NCBI RefSeq assembly: GCF_029227915.1
Contig: NC_079876.1
Location: 12,710,001-12,774,000, forward strand
Direction: 5' to 3'
DNA length: 64,000 bases
Source of the DNA: Hydractinia symbiolongicarpus
Lineage: Eukaryota > Cnidaria > Hydrozoa > Anthoathecata > Hydractiniidae
In this document: in pieces, positions 31,986-44,042 of the stretch
Numbering within the stretch: the first letter of the stretch is position 1
Layout: every line of letters starts with the position of its first letter
Notes under the pieces: generated by a model
The model's database searches: none
What the model saw: only the letters and a program-made list of their open reading frames with translations
What the model was told of the DNA's origin: nothing
Program-made: the position numbers and the translations under genes

Positions 31986-34900
31986 TTACGTAATACTGAT
32001 CACTCGCCTTTACTAATGGTATTTGGAACATACATTGCTTGTGATGTATTCTGTTAGACTCAAACAAACTGATCATGTCTCGTTGGGTAAGCGCAGTAAA
32101 ACACAACATGTGAAATTGAAAATGAATATTTAGGCGTGTCTGCTAAATTTGTTTCTTTGTCTCTGATATTATGATGACCACTGGCAAATCGGCCATCATG
32201 GCTTGTTTATCTACCAACTACAATTGATGTACTAATAAGAATCTTTTGTGGGAAGATGTCCAGATAATTTTTCGTTTGTATATAGTGCGAAACCATCATG
32301 GCGATGGTAGTCGAACGCCGTTTTCCCCAGTTCAATTTAACTGAAAAGTTAGAATATTTTTTGAAACTATTTGTATGAAGCTTAACTGCTGTAAACCCCT
32401 GCGCTTCTTAACAGGCTACTACACTCTACTACAAGCTACTACACTCTACTACAACCTACTACACTCTACTACAAGCTACTACGCTCTACTACAGGCTACT
32501 ACACTCTACTACAGAGAAATACGCTTTACCACAGAGAAATACATTCTATTACAGAGAAATACGCTCTACTACACTCTACTACAAGCTACTACACTCTACT
32601 ACGCTCTACTACACGCTACTACACTCTACTACAGAGAAATACGCTTTACTACCGAGAAATACATTCTACTACGCTCTACTACACGCTACTACACTCTACT
32701 ACAGGCTACTACACTCTACTACAGAGAAATACGCTTTACTACAGAGAAATACATTCTACTACGCTCTACTACACGCTACTACGCTCTACTACACGCTACT
32801 ACACTCTACTACAGAGAAATACGCTTTACTACAGAGAAATACATTCTACTACGCTCTACTACACGCTACTACACTCTACTACGCTCTACTACACGCTACT
32901 ACACTCTACTACAGAGAAATACGCTTTACTACAGAGAAATACATTCTACTACACTCTACTACAGGCTACTACACGCTACTACAAGCTACTACATGCTACT
33001 ACACTCTACTACAGAGAAATATGCTTTACTACAGAGAAATACATTCTACTACGCTCTACTACACGCTACTACACTCTACTACAAGCTACTACAGGCTACT
33101 ACACTCTACTACAGAGAAATACGCTTTACTACAGAGAAATACATTCTACTACGCTCTACTACACGCTACTACACTCTACTACAAGCTACTACAGGTTACT
33201 ACACTCTACTACAGAGAAATACGCTTTACTACAGAGAAATACATTCTACTACGCTCTACTACACGCTACTACACTCTACTACAGGCTACTACACTCTACT
33301 ACAGAGAAATACGCTTTACTACAGAGAAATACATTCTACTACGCTCTACTACACGCTACTACACTCTACTACAAGCTACTACAGGCTACTACACTCTACT
33401 ACAGAGAAATACGCTTTACTACAGAGAAATACATTCTACTACGCTCTACTACACGCTACTACGCTCTACTACACGCTACTACACTCTACTACAGAGAAAT
33501 ACGCTTTACTACAGAGAAATACATTCTACTACGCTCTACTACAGAGAAATACGCTCTACTACGCTCTACTACACGCTACTACACTCTACTACAGAGAAAT
33601 ACGCTTTACTACAGAGAAATACATTCTACTACGCTCTACTACACGCTACTACACTCTACTACAGGCTACTACAGGCTAATACACTCTACTACAGAGAAAT
33701 ACGCTTTACTACAGAGAAATACATTCTACTACGCTCTACTACACGCTACTACGCTCTACTACACGCTACTACACTCTACTACAGAGAAATACGCTTTACT
33801 ACAGAGAAATACATTCTACTACGCTCTACTACGCGCTAATACACTCTACTACAGGCTACTACAGGCTACTACACTCTACTACAGAGAAATACGCTTTACT
33901 ACAGAGAAATACATTCTACTACGCTCTACTACACGCTACTACACTCTACTACAAGCTACTACAGGCTACTACACTCTACTACAGAGAAATACGCTTTACT
34001 ACAGAGAAATACATTCTACTACGCTCTACTACACGCTACTACACTCTACTACAAGCTACTACAGGCTACTACACTCTACTACAGAGAAATACGCTTTACT
34101 ACAGAGAAATACATTCTACTACGCTCTACTACACGCTACTACACTCTACTACATGCTACTACAGGCTACTACACTCTACTACAGAGAAATACGCTTTACT
34201 ACAGAGAAATACATTCTACTACGCTCTACTACACGCTACTACGCTCTACTACACGCTACTACACTCTACTACAGAGAAATACGCTTTACTACAGAGAAAT
34301 ACATTCTACTACGCTCTACTACGCGCTACTACACTCTACTACAGGCTACTACACTCTACTACAGAGAAATACGCTTTACTACAGAGAAATACATTCTACT
34401 ACGCTCTACTACACGCTACTACACTCTACTACAAGCTACTACAGGCTACTACACTCTACTACAGAGAAATACGCTTTACTACAGAGAAATACATTCTACT
34501 ACGCTCTACTACACGCTACTACGCTCTACTACACGCTACTACACTCTACTACAGAGAAATACGCTTTACTACAGAGAAATACATTCTACTACGCTCTACT
34601 ACAGAGAAATACGCTCTACTACGCTCTACTACACGCTACTACACTCTACTACAGAGAAATACGCTTTACTACAGAGAAATACATTCTACTACGCTCTACT
34701 ACACGCTACTACACTCTACTACAGGCTACTACAGGCTACTACACTCTACTACAGAGAAATACGCTTTACTACAGAGAAATACATTCTACTACGCTCTACT
34801 ACACGCTACTACACTCTACTACAAGCTACTACAGGCTACTACACTCTACTACAGAGAAATACGCTTTACTACAGAGAAATACATTCTACTACGCTCTACT

Positions 34901-36440
34901 ACACGCTACTACGCTCTACTACACGCTACGACACTCTACTACAGAGAAATACGCTTTACTACAGAGAAATACATTTTACTACGCTCTACTACACGCTACT
35001 ACACTCTACTACAAGCTACTACAGGCTACTACACTCTACTACAGAGAAATACGCTTTACTACAGAGAAATACATTCTACTACACTCTACTACACGCTACT
35101 ACGCTCTACTACACGCTACTACACTCTACTACAGAGAAATACGCTTTACTACAGAGAAATACATTCTACTACGCTCTACTACGCGCTACTACACTCTACT
35201 ACAGGCTACTACAGGCTACTACACTCTACTACAGAGAAATACGCTTTACTACAGAGAAATACATTCTACTACGCTCTACTACACGCTACTACACTCTACT
35301 ACAAGCTACTACAGGCTACTACACTCTACTACAGAGAAATACGCTTTACTACAGAGAAATACATTCTACTACGCTCTACTACACGCTACTACACTCTACT
35401 ACAAGCTACTACAGGCTACTACACTCTACTACAGAGAAATACGCTTTACTACAGAGAAATACATTCTACTACGCTCTACTACACGCTACTACACTCTACT
35501 ACAGGCTACTACACTCTACTACAGAGAAATACGCTTTACTACAGAGAAATACATTCTACTACGCTCTACTACACGCTACTACACTCTACTACAAGCTACT
35601 ACACTCTACTACAGAGAAATACGCTTTACTACAGAGAAATACATTCTACTACGCTCTACTACGCGCTACTACACTCTACTACAGGCTACTACAGGCTACT
35701 ACACTCTACTACAGAGAAATACGCTTTACTACAGAGAAATACATTCTACTACGCTCTACTACACGCTACTACACTCTACTACAAGCTACTACAGGCTACT
35801 ACACTCTACTACAGAGAAATACGCTTTACTACAGAGAAATACATTCTACTACGCTCTACTACACGCTACTACACTCTACTACAAGCTACTACAGGCTACT
35901 ACACTCTACTACAGAGAAATACGCTTTACTACAGAGAAATACATTCTACTACGCTCTACTACACGCTACTACACTCTACTACAGGCTACTACACTCTACT
36001 ACAGAGAAATACGCTTTACTACAGAGAAATACATTCTACTACGCTCTACTACACGCTACTACGCTCTACTACACGCTACTACACTCTACTACAGAGAAAT
36101 ACGCTTTACTACAGAGAAATACATTCTACTACGCTCTACTACACGCTACTATACTCTACTACAAGCTACTACAGGCTACTACACTCTACTACAGAGAAAT
36201 ACGCTTTACTACAGAGAAATACATTCTACTACGCTCTACTACACGCTACTACGCTCTACTACACGCTACTACACTCTACTACAGAGAAATACGCTTTACT
36301 ACAGAGAAATACATTCTACTACGCTCTACTACAGGCTACTACACTTGTGCTTTATGGAGAATAGCACATCATTATCTCCACAAGGCTTGGGAACGTACAT
36401 AGGTCTAACACATGTTGAATAATATATCTCCTTTATATTC
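31986..36440 (-). mobile_element. Foldback-like transposon, copy III (truncated, reversed)
   Basis: Reverse orientation to copies I and II. 31986-32330 is the start of the internal region (ACGAGACATGATC reversed, ATATACAAACGAAAAATTAT reversed). A short unrelated stretch (about 32318-32408) follows, then the decamer array 32411-36343, then the terminal sequence GTGCTTTATGGAGAATAGCA to about 36440. The outermost 35 bp or so of the terminus (TACTTCCTGAA reversed to the end) are missing, so the element is cut at the right. Confidence 0.75.
32411..36340 (+). repeat. 3.93-kb decamer satellite array (393 units)
   Basis: Every unit is 10 bp and the register never slips across the array. Main variants: ACACTCTACT, ACAGAGAAAT, ACGCTTTACT, ACATTCTACT, ACGCTCTACT, ACACGCTACT, ACAAGCTACT and ACAGGCTACT. 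They follow each other in preferred order, giving higher-order units of about 70 to 100 bp. Rare point variants (CTAATAC, CTACGAC, ATTTTACT) punctuate it. Overlapping forward frames up to 749 codons are artefacts of the repeat. Confidence 0.97.
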
Positions 36441-37789
36441 CTTGAGCCAGTCAGGCAAGACTGGAGAACCGATGCAAATTCGTGCGCATTTTACACAGAT
36501 CACGGGATTCGATCCAAAATGGCCCAAGAGCCACCCAGAATTGAACAAGTGAATGACATTTTTCTGATCTTAAAAATATCGCTTGTAAATATTGTAAAGC
36601 CTTTATATATATATATATGAAAGTGAAAGTGTAATAGTCTAGCTTTAGCATAAATGTTCGCTCCTTAGAAGGAGCAATCAGGAAGACATGGTATAAAGTT
36701 AGCTAGATAGAGAGAGAGAGCTGCCATCATGATGACTTCTTTGATTGCAAAAATGTCAATATTATCTCTAGCAGTGGTGTTCCCTGACCAACCAGAGATA
36801 TTGACAATTTTTGACATATTGAAGCAGTGCAAAATGTTAGACCAAGGAAAATATATCTTATTTCTTGTCTTGGGTTTTAGCACCCACGTAAAAAGCGTAA
36901 AAGGCTCATTATTTTCCCAATTTTAATTCGAGAAATGACAATTTGTGCAAAACATTCTTTTCTATTCATGATAAACCCCTTTACACCCATCCTTATCACT
37001 TTCTTCAACTTCAACATTCTGTTCTCAATGAAGTGCTCAATGTAAAACACTTATTATGGGGCGAAGTGAATGTTACACCATCCATAACCCAAGGTCTGTG
37101 AGAAAAATTGAGGAGATGTCACACTATGTGGGCCGTTGGATGTTGCATGGAGTAGTCTGGTAGAGCACGGAACCTAATTGGGTCTGTATAGCTGAAAATG
37201 AGCATTAAATACTCAAGGAATCCCCATCTAAGCAATATACATTAGACATAATATATGCAGCATAATTTAATTTAAAATTCTCCCGCGAAAAACCAAGTTG
37301 AGCTCATACGAAAGATCTTTGAAAGTTCTCTAGAAATCTTTTTATATATATATATTTTTTTTTGAAAAATCTTTATCCGTTCTCGAGATATTTGTTTGAA
37401 AAGCTGCGCTAATTATGCGAAATTATGGCATCATGAGTTAGCATTGAGTATAATTATGGTAACTAAATATTAAAATTTATGTAAAATGTTCAAAACGCGT
37501 CAAAGTGAACGACCAGAAAACATTTTTAACTCTACATTTATAAAATATTTATACAGGATAGGTTTCTAAATAATAATTTTAAATGCAAAATCAAACTTAG
37601 AAATGATGTAGTGGGTAAACTTAAAATTGACCCAAAATGGATTGCAAAGTATTGAAAAATTTATGGAATATCGTTTAAAAACATTTCACTGCTTGGGTTA
37701 GAAAATACACGATAGAAATTAGTATAATACCATATATTTTCCAAACCATATTTGAAACTAGTTGAAGTTAGAGATAAAAAATTAAAGAG
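36441..37789. other. No recognised gene
   Basis: AT-rich sequence with small TA and GA simple repeats (36606-36620, 36708-36720 and 37342-37353). Its right end may hold the 3' untranslated tail of the LINE. No coding feature supported. Confidence 0.5.
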
Positions 37790-38703
37790 TTAAAAGCTAA
37801 AATTATCTAATTTCTTTAAAAACATACTCTCGTTATTTTCGTAACGAATGTCTCTTGACAAACTATTGTAAATATGTGCATCTTGATAGAAAAAACCACT
37901 TTGTGCTTTCTTAGTTTTCACCTTTGGTAACTTTATTGAGTGTTTATTATTTCTCGTTGTTTTGGAGTGTGACATCAGTTCTAAGTAATTGTCCATAGGC
38001 GATGGAAGTTTCATTGTAATTGATCGTCTGACAATTTTACATGCGTGACGTTTGATTGATGTCATGATCAGAGTGATGATTTCTTGTTGACTTTTGTTCC
38101 CAGTGATTACTATAACAGCACCATTGTGTATTTGATCAAGTGTTTCTATTGACGTCCTCAACATATTAAGGTTCACAGTCCACAATAGGAAAACACTGGA
38201 ACAACAATACTTGTGTAAATCATTTTGGCTGCTTCTACAGTCAAGTTCGGACGTACTTTTGACAGCAGTCATAATCAGGAACTAAGTTTTTTGTATTTCG
38301 AGTTAAAATCTTTGTTTAAGGTTATTGTTGAATCAAGATTGACTCCCAATTACTTGTAAGATGTTGTTTACTTTAGACTGGATCTGTTGACTATTATGTT
38401 TAGTGTTGCAGCCTTTTTAATACGAGCTGGGGTTTCGAATATCATTTTCTGTTTTGCCTTTTTTGAGGTTTAGAGACAAGTCGTTGTTTCTCAGCCAATT
38501 ATAGATTTCAGGCATGGTAATATTCAACATTTTTTGAATAGATTAAGAATCTTTCCCATGAACGTATAAAACGGTATTGTCAGCGTATTTGAGGATACTA
38601 CAATGACATAGGCAGGTGTCGATATTGTCGAAGTGAAATAAAAATAACGTTGGTCCAAGAATTGATCCTTGTGGAACTCCTCTGAAGATTGGATAGTCCC
38701 CAG
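37790..38703 (-). pseudogene. LINE retrotransposon, 3' half of reverse transcriptase ORF
   Basis: On the minus strand 38703 to about 38530 reads GVPQGSILGPTLFLFHF and a YADN motif where the catalytic YADD of LINE reverse transcriptases is expected. A separate 160-codon frame at 38272-37790 gives the usual ORF2 C-terminus (AVIVITG, later LPKVKTKKAQSGFFYQDAHI and YNSLSRDIR). Stops and frameshifts between the two show it is dead. It is the left half of the LINE at 48560-49860, split by copia element A. Confidence 0.8.
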
Positions 38704-38925
38704 TGTTAAATAGGAATATATATATAAGACTAACCTGTAGGTTATCTTCGCAATAGTTCTTTCTGTGTATAACGCAACGCTAAATTAGTGTGATTGATTC
38801 AACTCAACACTAATGAACACCACTCTGACTAAACACAACGAATTACCAATGATACTGGTTCAACACAATTAAAACCCCACCACCAAGTGATTCTTATTAG
38901 TAATCGCCTAGATAGAAGATCAACA
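38704..38925 (-). repeat. 3' LTR of copia element A
   Basis: 222 bp, plus-strand ends TGTTAAATAGG and GATCAACA. The polypurine tract lies at 38926-38937. Confidence 0.92.
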
Positions 38926-39219
38926 ATCTCCCTCTATTTTCTTTCTGTTTGGCGTTCAGTTGGTTATTCGAATGTTGAGAGGAATTTATAGCGACTCCTA
39001 CTCGCTTAGTACAGTGGTCTAGGGGCAAAACTGGCTTTTCACCAAAACCCTCTACTGTACTAGTCTTGGTTAAGTCATCACTACATGTATCTCTCTTTCT
39101 TCGTGTGATTACTTGTGTGGAATTTAAACATAAAAATTCTAAAAGATAAAAACTCAAAAAAACTTAATTTTTGAACACAATATTCAAATTTTCATAACTC
39201 AACATTTAATTGGTCACTA

Positions 39220-40510
39220 TTATTCTTCATGACCCCTCTGTAGCACATTCATTAAGAGTGTGCTATTTGCTCCTTGTTTTGTTAACACGTCTGCTAACTG
39301 ATGTTTGGTAGAAATCCACTTCAATTCAATCTCTTTCTGATTGATACTCTGTCTAAGGGAAGCCATATCAACCCTTAACCGTTTATCTTCCAAAGATTTT
39401 GTTGAATGGGCAGCTTCAAACAATGATTTGTTATCTGTATGACATAAGATGCCTTCTAGATTAGTATTCAACACTTCATTTATCACATTCTTCACCCATA
39501 TGCATGTATCAATACCATTAACAAGAGCTAGTGTCTCAGCAGCAAGAGTGCTACGCGCAACTCTCTTAATCTTTTTAGACTGCCATGTGATAGGTGCCAT
39601 ATGATTCTCAACACCTTTCAGGAAAATAAAAATTCCACTTTGAGAGCTGCCATCTTGAAGGTTCCCAAATGAAGCATCAGAATTAAGATCAGTTGTAATG
39701 GAAGCTTAAGTTTCCAAAATTTCAAGGAAATGTTGGGATCCAATTTCAACTTCTTTACCACTTTATTGGCTCTCATGACATCATCAACTACTGCACAGTT
39801 TAGTTTTGTGCTTAGCTGGCACACATCAAATGAAATGTCAGGCCTTGATTGCGATGACATCCAGTTTAGTTGCCCACATATACATCGGAAGTTAGATTGT
39901 TCTTCATGTGATAGTTGACAATGTCTGTCTGTTGTGTTTTGAATCTTGACCAGTTCCATACCTGCCACATAGTTCTTTTGGTCATAGTTAATTGAACCAT
40001 TAGATTGTTGTATATTGACACCAACATATTTGAAATTGGAGTAATCTTCAGATCCAATGAGAAAAGTTTCTCTGATAGGCGAAATGACCTTCACTTGAAA
40101 ATCATGGGATCCTCCCCATAGAAAATCATCAACATGTATTACAATCAGTCCTCTTATGACCAAACGAGCTTTAACTGTTTTGTATCCCTCTATATTCTTT
40201 GTTGTGCCCACCCATCTTGTGGATATTGGAGATTGACCCTTATCTTCTATGGTGGAGAAAACTTTGTTGTCTTCCCAATTGGCTAATTCTTTATACTTTG
40301 CATTTAGGACCTCATCTGTAACAGTTGCTTGAGTCGATAATAGTACTTCTTCAGTTTCGTTTGTCTCAACAACAGGTTGCCAGTCACTTACACATCTTTT
40401 GAAATCTAACCAATTTATTTCACCTGTGTCTTCATTTTGGACATTTAAACAGCTACCATACTGTCTGCCTTCTTTTCCTTTTCTGCTCACTTTTCCTGCT
40501 CTGCTGTGGA
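39220..40510 (-). pseudogene. Element A pol: reverse transcriptase and RNase H part, broken
   Basis: Continues the reading frame cut by element B. It has the linker to reverse transcriptase, then TVKARLVIRG near 40150, and then directly IVIHVDDFLWGG. The block between the first conserved reverse transcriptase region and the VDD catalytic motif, about 115 codons by comparison with element B, is missing. A frameshift near 39670-39715 separates the connection region from the RNase H frame (39600-39220), which keeps RSTLAAETLALVNGIDTC and the terminal ADVLTKQGA. Not functional as a polymerase. Confidence 0.85.
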
Positions 40511-40515
40511 CTAAT

Positions 40516-40760
40516 TGATACTTTTCCCTTTAGACAAGATATTAACTAATTAAAGTAATAACAAATCATAGCTGTGGAGGAGCTTGAGTTATACCAGTGA
40601 TATTGTTTAATGGTTACATTGGAGAACATTGTTAATTGCTAATCGTCGTGTTAATGATATTAATAATTGAGAGTTAATTAATTGTTTGTTTTCACTTGGA
40701 TTATTTGACTGGAGAAATTGTTTTCTGTTCAAGGTAACTAACATTTAATACTAATTTTCA
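40516..40760 (+). repeat. 5' LTR of copia element B
   Basis: 245 bp; direct copy at 45357-45601. Followed at once by the tRNA-Met type primer-binding site. Confidence 0.93.
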
Positions 40761-40775
40761 TGGTAGCAGAGAAAA

Positions 40776-43700
40776 ATGGCAACGTCGGTGTCATACAATA
40801 AAGCTCCTCCTCTGCTATCCCAAAGTAAGAACTATGAGGATTGGAAGAAATTAATTGGAATTTGGACGGAGCTTACAACACTAGATAAAAAGAAACAAGG
40901 ACCGTCCCTTGTACTTACTCTTGATGGGAAATCACAGGAAGCTGCATTGGAACTTCCATCTGAACAAATATCATCTGAAGACGGAGTTAAGAATATCTTA
41001 AAGAGGCTCGATAAGATATATGCAAAGGATAAACTGACAGAAAAATTTGATGCAATTGAAAAATTTGAGACTTATAAACGAACAAAAGAGAAGAAGATTC
41101 GAGATTTCTTAACAGAGTTTGAAAAGAGGTACTATAAGATAAAGGCTTACATCAATTACCCAGATAACCTGCTAGCCTATAGATTATTAAAGGCTGCTAA
41201 TCTTGACAGTTCTCATGAAAGACTCATAAAAGCAACAATAACAAACTTAGTTTATGATGATGTGAGACAGAAATTGATAAAAGTATTTGCCGAAGAATCA
41301 ATTGATGGTGACTTAGACAGTAGTATGTCCTCCATCAAAATCAGAGCAGAACCATCGTTTTATGCTAATGAAGCATACCCAGACGAGTGTCAACAATCAT
41401 CATCAGATGAAGAAGGGATATATTACACCAAACGTAATCTAAATCAAAGATTTGCATCATCATCAAGATACAACAAAAAAGGGAATACATGGCGCCAAGA
41501 TAAACATGCTTCTCGACCCAAAGCAGATGGCACAAGAAAACCTACTAAAAACCCACTTGACAGGAATGGTCGTGTATCTCGATGTGCGATATGCGAAAGT
41601 GTTTTTCATTGGCAACAAGACTGTCCGGAAAAGCAAAATGATACATACATGGTTCATGAAATCGTCCTTCTCAACGAAAGCGATAAACCAGGTCAACTCA
41701 AACATCTAGTATCAGAAACATGGAATTGTGGCCTACTCGATTGCGGTGCCAGTAAAACCGTTTGTGGGGATGTTTGGTTAGATCAATACATAAGCTCTCT
41801 ATCTGATGAAGAAAAGAGGGAAGTAAAACATCACCATAGCAAAAGTTTATATCGCTTCGGAGACGGTGAACAAGTCCAAGCTTGTGGAAGAGCATCTATT
41901 CCTGCTATCATTGGCAACACAAAGGTAAAAATAAATACAGATGTGATACCAAAAGTCCTACCCCTGTTACTATCAAAATCATTTATGAAAAGGGCCGATA
42001 TGATTCTTGACTTCCAGAGTGACACTGCAAAAGCATTGGGAGAAACTGTTCACTTGGCCACAACCTCAAGTGGACATTATACCATTCCTTTGACTCGACC
42101 GCGTCAAGTAATTGCATCAATCGACAAACCTTATGAATGCAATTTTGTTTTTATCTCAAGGGAAGACAACAACATGACTGTAATCGCTGAAAAACTTCAC
42201 CGACAGTTTGCTCACCCATCTCTCAATCAACTCATGTCATTGATCAATAAGGCAGGACCACCATGGAACAACAATAAAGAATTGATATCAGAAGTAAAAA
42301 GAATTGATAAAGAATGTACAACATGCCAAATCTACCGACGATCACCACCTCGCCCTGTAGTAGGATTACCCATGGGATCTAAGTTCCTTGAAACCGTTGC
42401 GATGGATCTAAAATTCTACGACAAGAAAATCATCCTTCACCTAATCGATCTCTGTACTCGCCTATCTGCTGCAACAATAATAAAGGACAAAAACCCGACA
42501 ACTGTTATTGAAGCAATACTAAAGACATGGATATCTGTTTATGGCTCGTGTGATAAATTTTTAGTCGACAATGGCGGTGAATTTGCTAACGAAGAGCTCA
42601 TCAATCTAGCAGAACAATTTGGCATCACAATTAAGACAACTGCCGCGGAATCCCCTTGGTCAAATGGTATTGTTGAGAGACACAACCAAACACTATCCAA
42701 CATGCTAGACAAGGTGCTCAATGATACAAGTTGCAGCTTGAATATTGCTCTTTATTGGTGTGTAAATGCAAAGAATTCACTACATAATGCACACGGTTTT
42801 ACACCATATCAATTAGCAATTGGAACGAATCCACGTCTACCATCACTAATGGATGACAAACCACCAGCCTTGTCAGGAAAACCAGCAACGCAGTTAATGA
42901 GAGAGAATCTGGAAGCCCTTCACAAGGCTCGAGAAGCATTTATTGCAAGTGAGCACTCAGAAAGAATCAGAAGGGCACTATCTCACAACATTAGATCTTC
43001 AGGAGAAACCAAATATCTTACAGGTGATAATGTTTACTATAAACGGAACGATAGCAATGAATGGAAAGGTCCTGGTACTGTGCTTGGTCAGGACGGCCAA
43101 CAAATTTTGATCAAACATGGAAGCTATTACGTTCGGGTCCATCCTTGTCGTGTAAAATTGGTACATGACGGCGGCTGTGGTTCATCAGAAAAAACGACAG
43201 AGGCAGGGGACAACACCTTCACTGAGGAACAACCACCTAGATTTCAAGAATCAGAATCAGGATCTGGCAATGAAAATGAAGATCATTCGTCTGAAAAATC
43301 AGAAAATGAAGATCAATCGTCTGAAAAATCAGAGCCTTTAAACAATGATGCACCAGCTCATCAGACACAGCCAATTTCTGCTGAAGCACATAGCATGCTG
43401 CCGAGGGAGAAGCTGAAATTAAGACCGAATCTTTGTCTAAAGTATAAGGACAAAGGTGGGGAATGGAAAAAGGCTAAAATCATATCAAGAGCAGGGAAAG
43501 TTGGAGGCAAGCATGATGGCTGGTTTAATGTAGAAACAGAAACTGGTATGAAGAGAGCGGTAAACTTTGCAAACATCAAGGATATTGAAATCAATGATGA
43601 CCCTTCAGAAGTTACTCTGATCACCAACAGCAGTGAAGTACTGTCAGCAAAGTCAAAAGAACTACAGTCATGGATTAACAATTCAGTCTACATCGAGATA

Positions 43701-44042
43701 CCTAATGAAGGACAAGAAACTATGAGTCTACGATGGGTTGTAACACCAAAAATTATTGATGGCCAGCCTTCAGTTAAGGCACGACTTGTGGCACGTGGTT
43801 TTGAAGAAGTCCAAAATTTTAAAACAGACAGTCCAACGTGCTCTAAGGAAGGATTGAGATTAGCATTGACGATAATTTCATCCAAAAATTGGATGTTGAA
43901 TTCTCTGGACATCAAAACAGCATTCCTTCAAGGAAAGAAGATTGACAGAGAAGTCATTGTTCTGCCGCTAATACCAAAAACCTTTGGAAGTTGTCAAAAA
44001 CGGTGTATGGTCTTGCTGACGCAAGTCGTAGCTGGTACCTAA
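40776..44042 (+). CDS. Element B gag-pol, gag to start of reverse transcriptase
   Basis: 1088 codons from the ATG at 40776. Order: gag (about residues 1-260), zinc knuckle CAICESVFHWQQDC (CX2CX4HX4C) near residue 271, aspartic protease with LLDCGASKTVCG near 322, integrase with the HHCC finger (HRQFAHP ... CTTCQIYRR) near 473-520. The integrase core carries AMDLKF, VDNGGEFANEE and TTAAESPWSNGIVERHNQ (DDE residues), followed by an acidic serine-rich linker. The first reverse transcriptase blocks (KARLVARGFEE, LDIKTAFLQGK) end it. Known copia elements use one polyprotein; here a frameshift near 43950-43990 ends the frame early. In life it would supply capsid, cleavage and integration functions. 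Confidence 0.93.
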   Translation: MATSVSYNKAPPLLSQSKNYEDWKKLIGIWTELTTLDKKKQGPSLVLTLDGKSQEAALELPSEQISSEDGVKNILKRLDKIYAKDKLTEKFDAIEKFETYKRTKEKKIRDFLTEFEKRYYKIKAYINYPDNLLAYRLLKAANLDSSHERLIKATITNLVYDDVRQKLIKVFAEESIDGDLDSSMSSIKIRAEPSFYANEAYPDECQQSSSDEEGIYYTKRNLNQRFASSSRYNKKGNTWRQDKHASRPKADGTRKPTKNPLDRNGRVSRCAICESVFHWQQDCPEKQNDTYMVHEIVLLNESDKPGQLKHLVSETWNCGLLDCGASKTVCGDVWLDQYISSLSDEEKREVKHHHSKSLYRFGDGEQVQACGRASIPAIIGNTKVKINTDVIPKVLPLLLSKSFMKRADMILDFQSDTAKALGETVHLATTSSGHYTIPLTRPRQVIASIDKPYECNFVFISREDNNMTVIAEKLHRQFAHPSLNQLMSLINKAGPPWNNNKELISEVKRIDKECTTCQIYRRSPPRPVVGLPMGSKFLETVAMDLKFYDKKIILHLIDLCTRLSAATIIKDKNPTTVIEAILKTWISVYGSCDKFLVDNGGEFANEELINLAEQFGITIKTTAAESPWSNGIVERHNQTLSNMLDKVLNDTSCSLNIALYWCVNAKNSLHNAHGFTPYQLAIGTNPRLPSLMDDKPPALSGKPATQLMRENLEALHKAREAFIASEHSERIRRALSHNIRSSGETKYLTGDNVYYKRNDSNEWKGPGTVLGQDGQQILIKHGSYYVRVHPCRVKLVHDGGCGSSEKTTEAGDNTFTEEQPPRFQESESGSGNENEDHSSEKSENEDQSSEKSEPLNNDAPAHQTQPISAEAHSMLPREKLKLRPNLCLKYKDKGGEWKKAKIISRAGKVGGKHDGWFNVETETGMKRAVNFANIKDIEINDDPSEVTLITNSSEVLSAKSKELQSWINNSVYIEIPNEGQETMSLRWVVTPKIIDGQPSVKARLVARGFEEVQNFKTDSPTCSKEGLRLALTIISSKNWMLNSLDIKTAFLQGKKIDREVIVLPLIPKTFGSCQKRCMVLLTQVVAGT

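Noticed and set aside
34153-36402. 749-codon forward frame and similar frames of 272-434 codons as a tyrosine/threonine-rich repeat protein
   Set aside because: All frames are open because the decamer lacks stops on this strand; the frame content is the same repeat rotated. No start context, splice or codon evidence.
36470-36530. tRNA-like GGGATTCGATCC segment
   Set aside because: Only a partial box B resemblance, no pairing arms or box A at the right distance.
37790-38272. 160-codon frame as a host gene
   Set aside because: Its sequence matches the typical C-terminus of LINE ORF2 and it continues the LINE fragment upstream.
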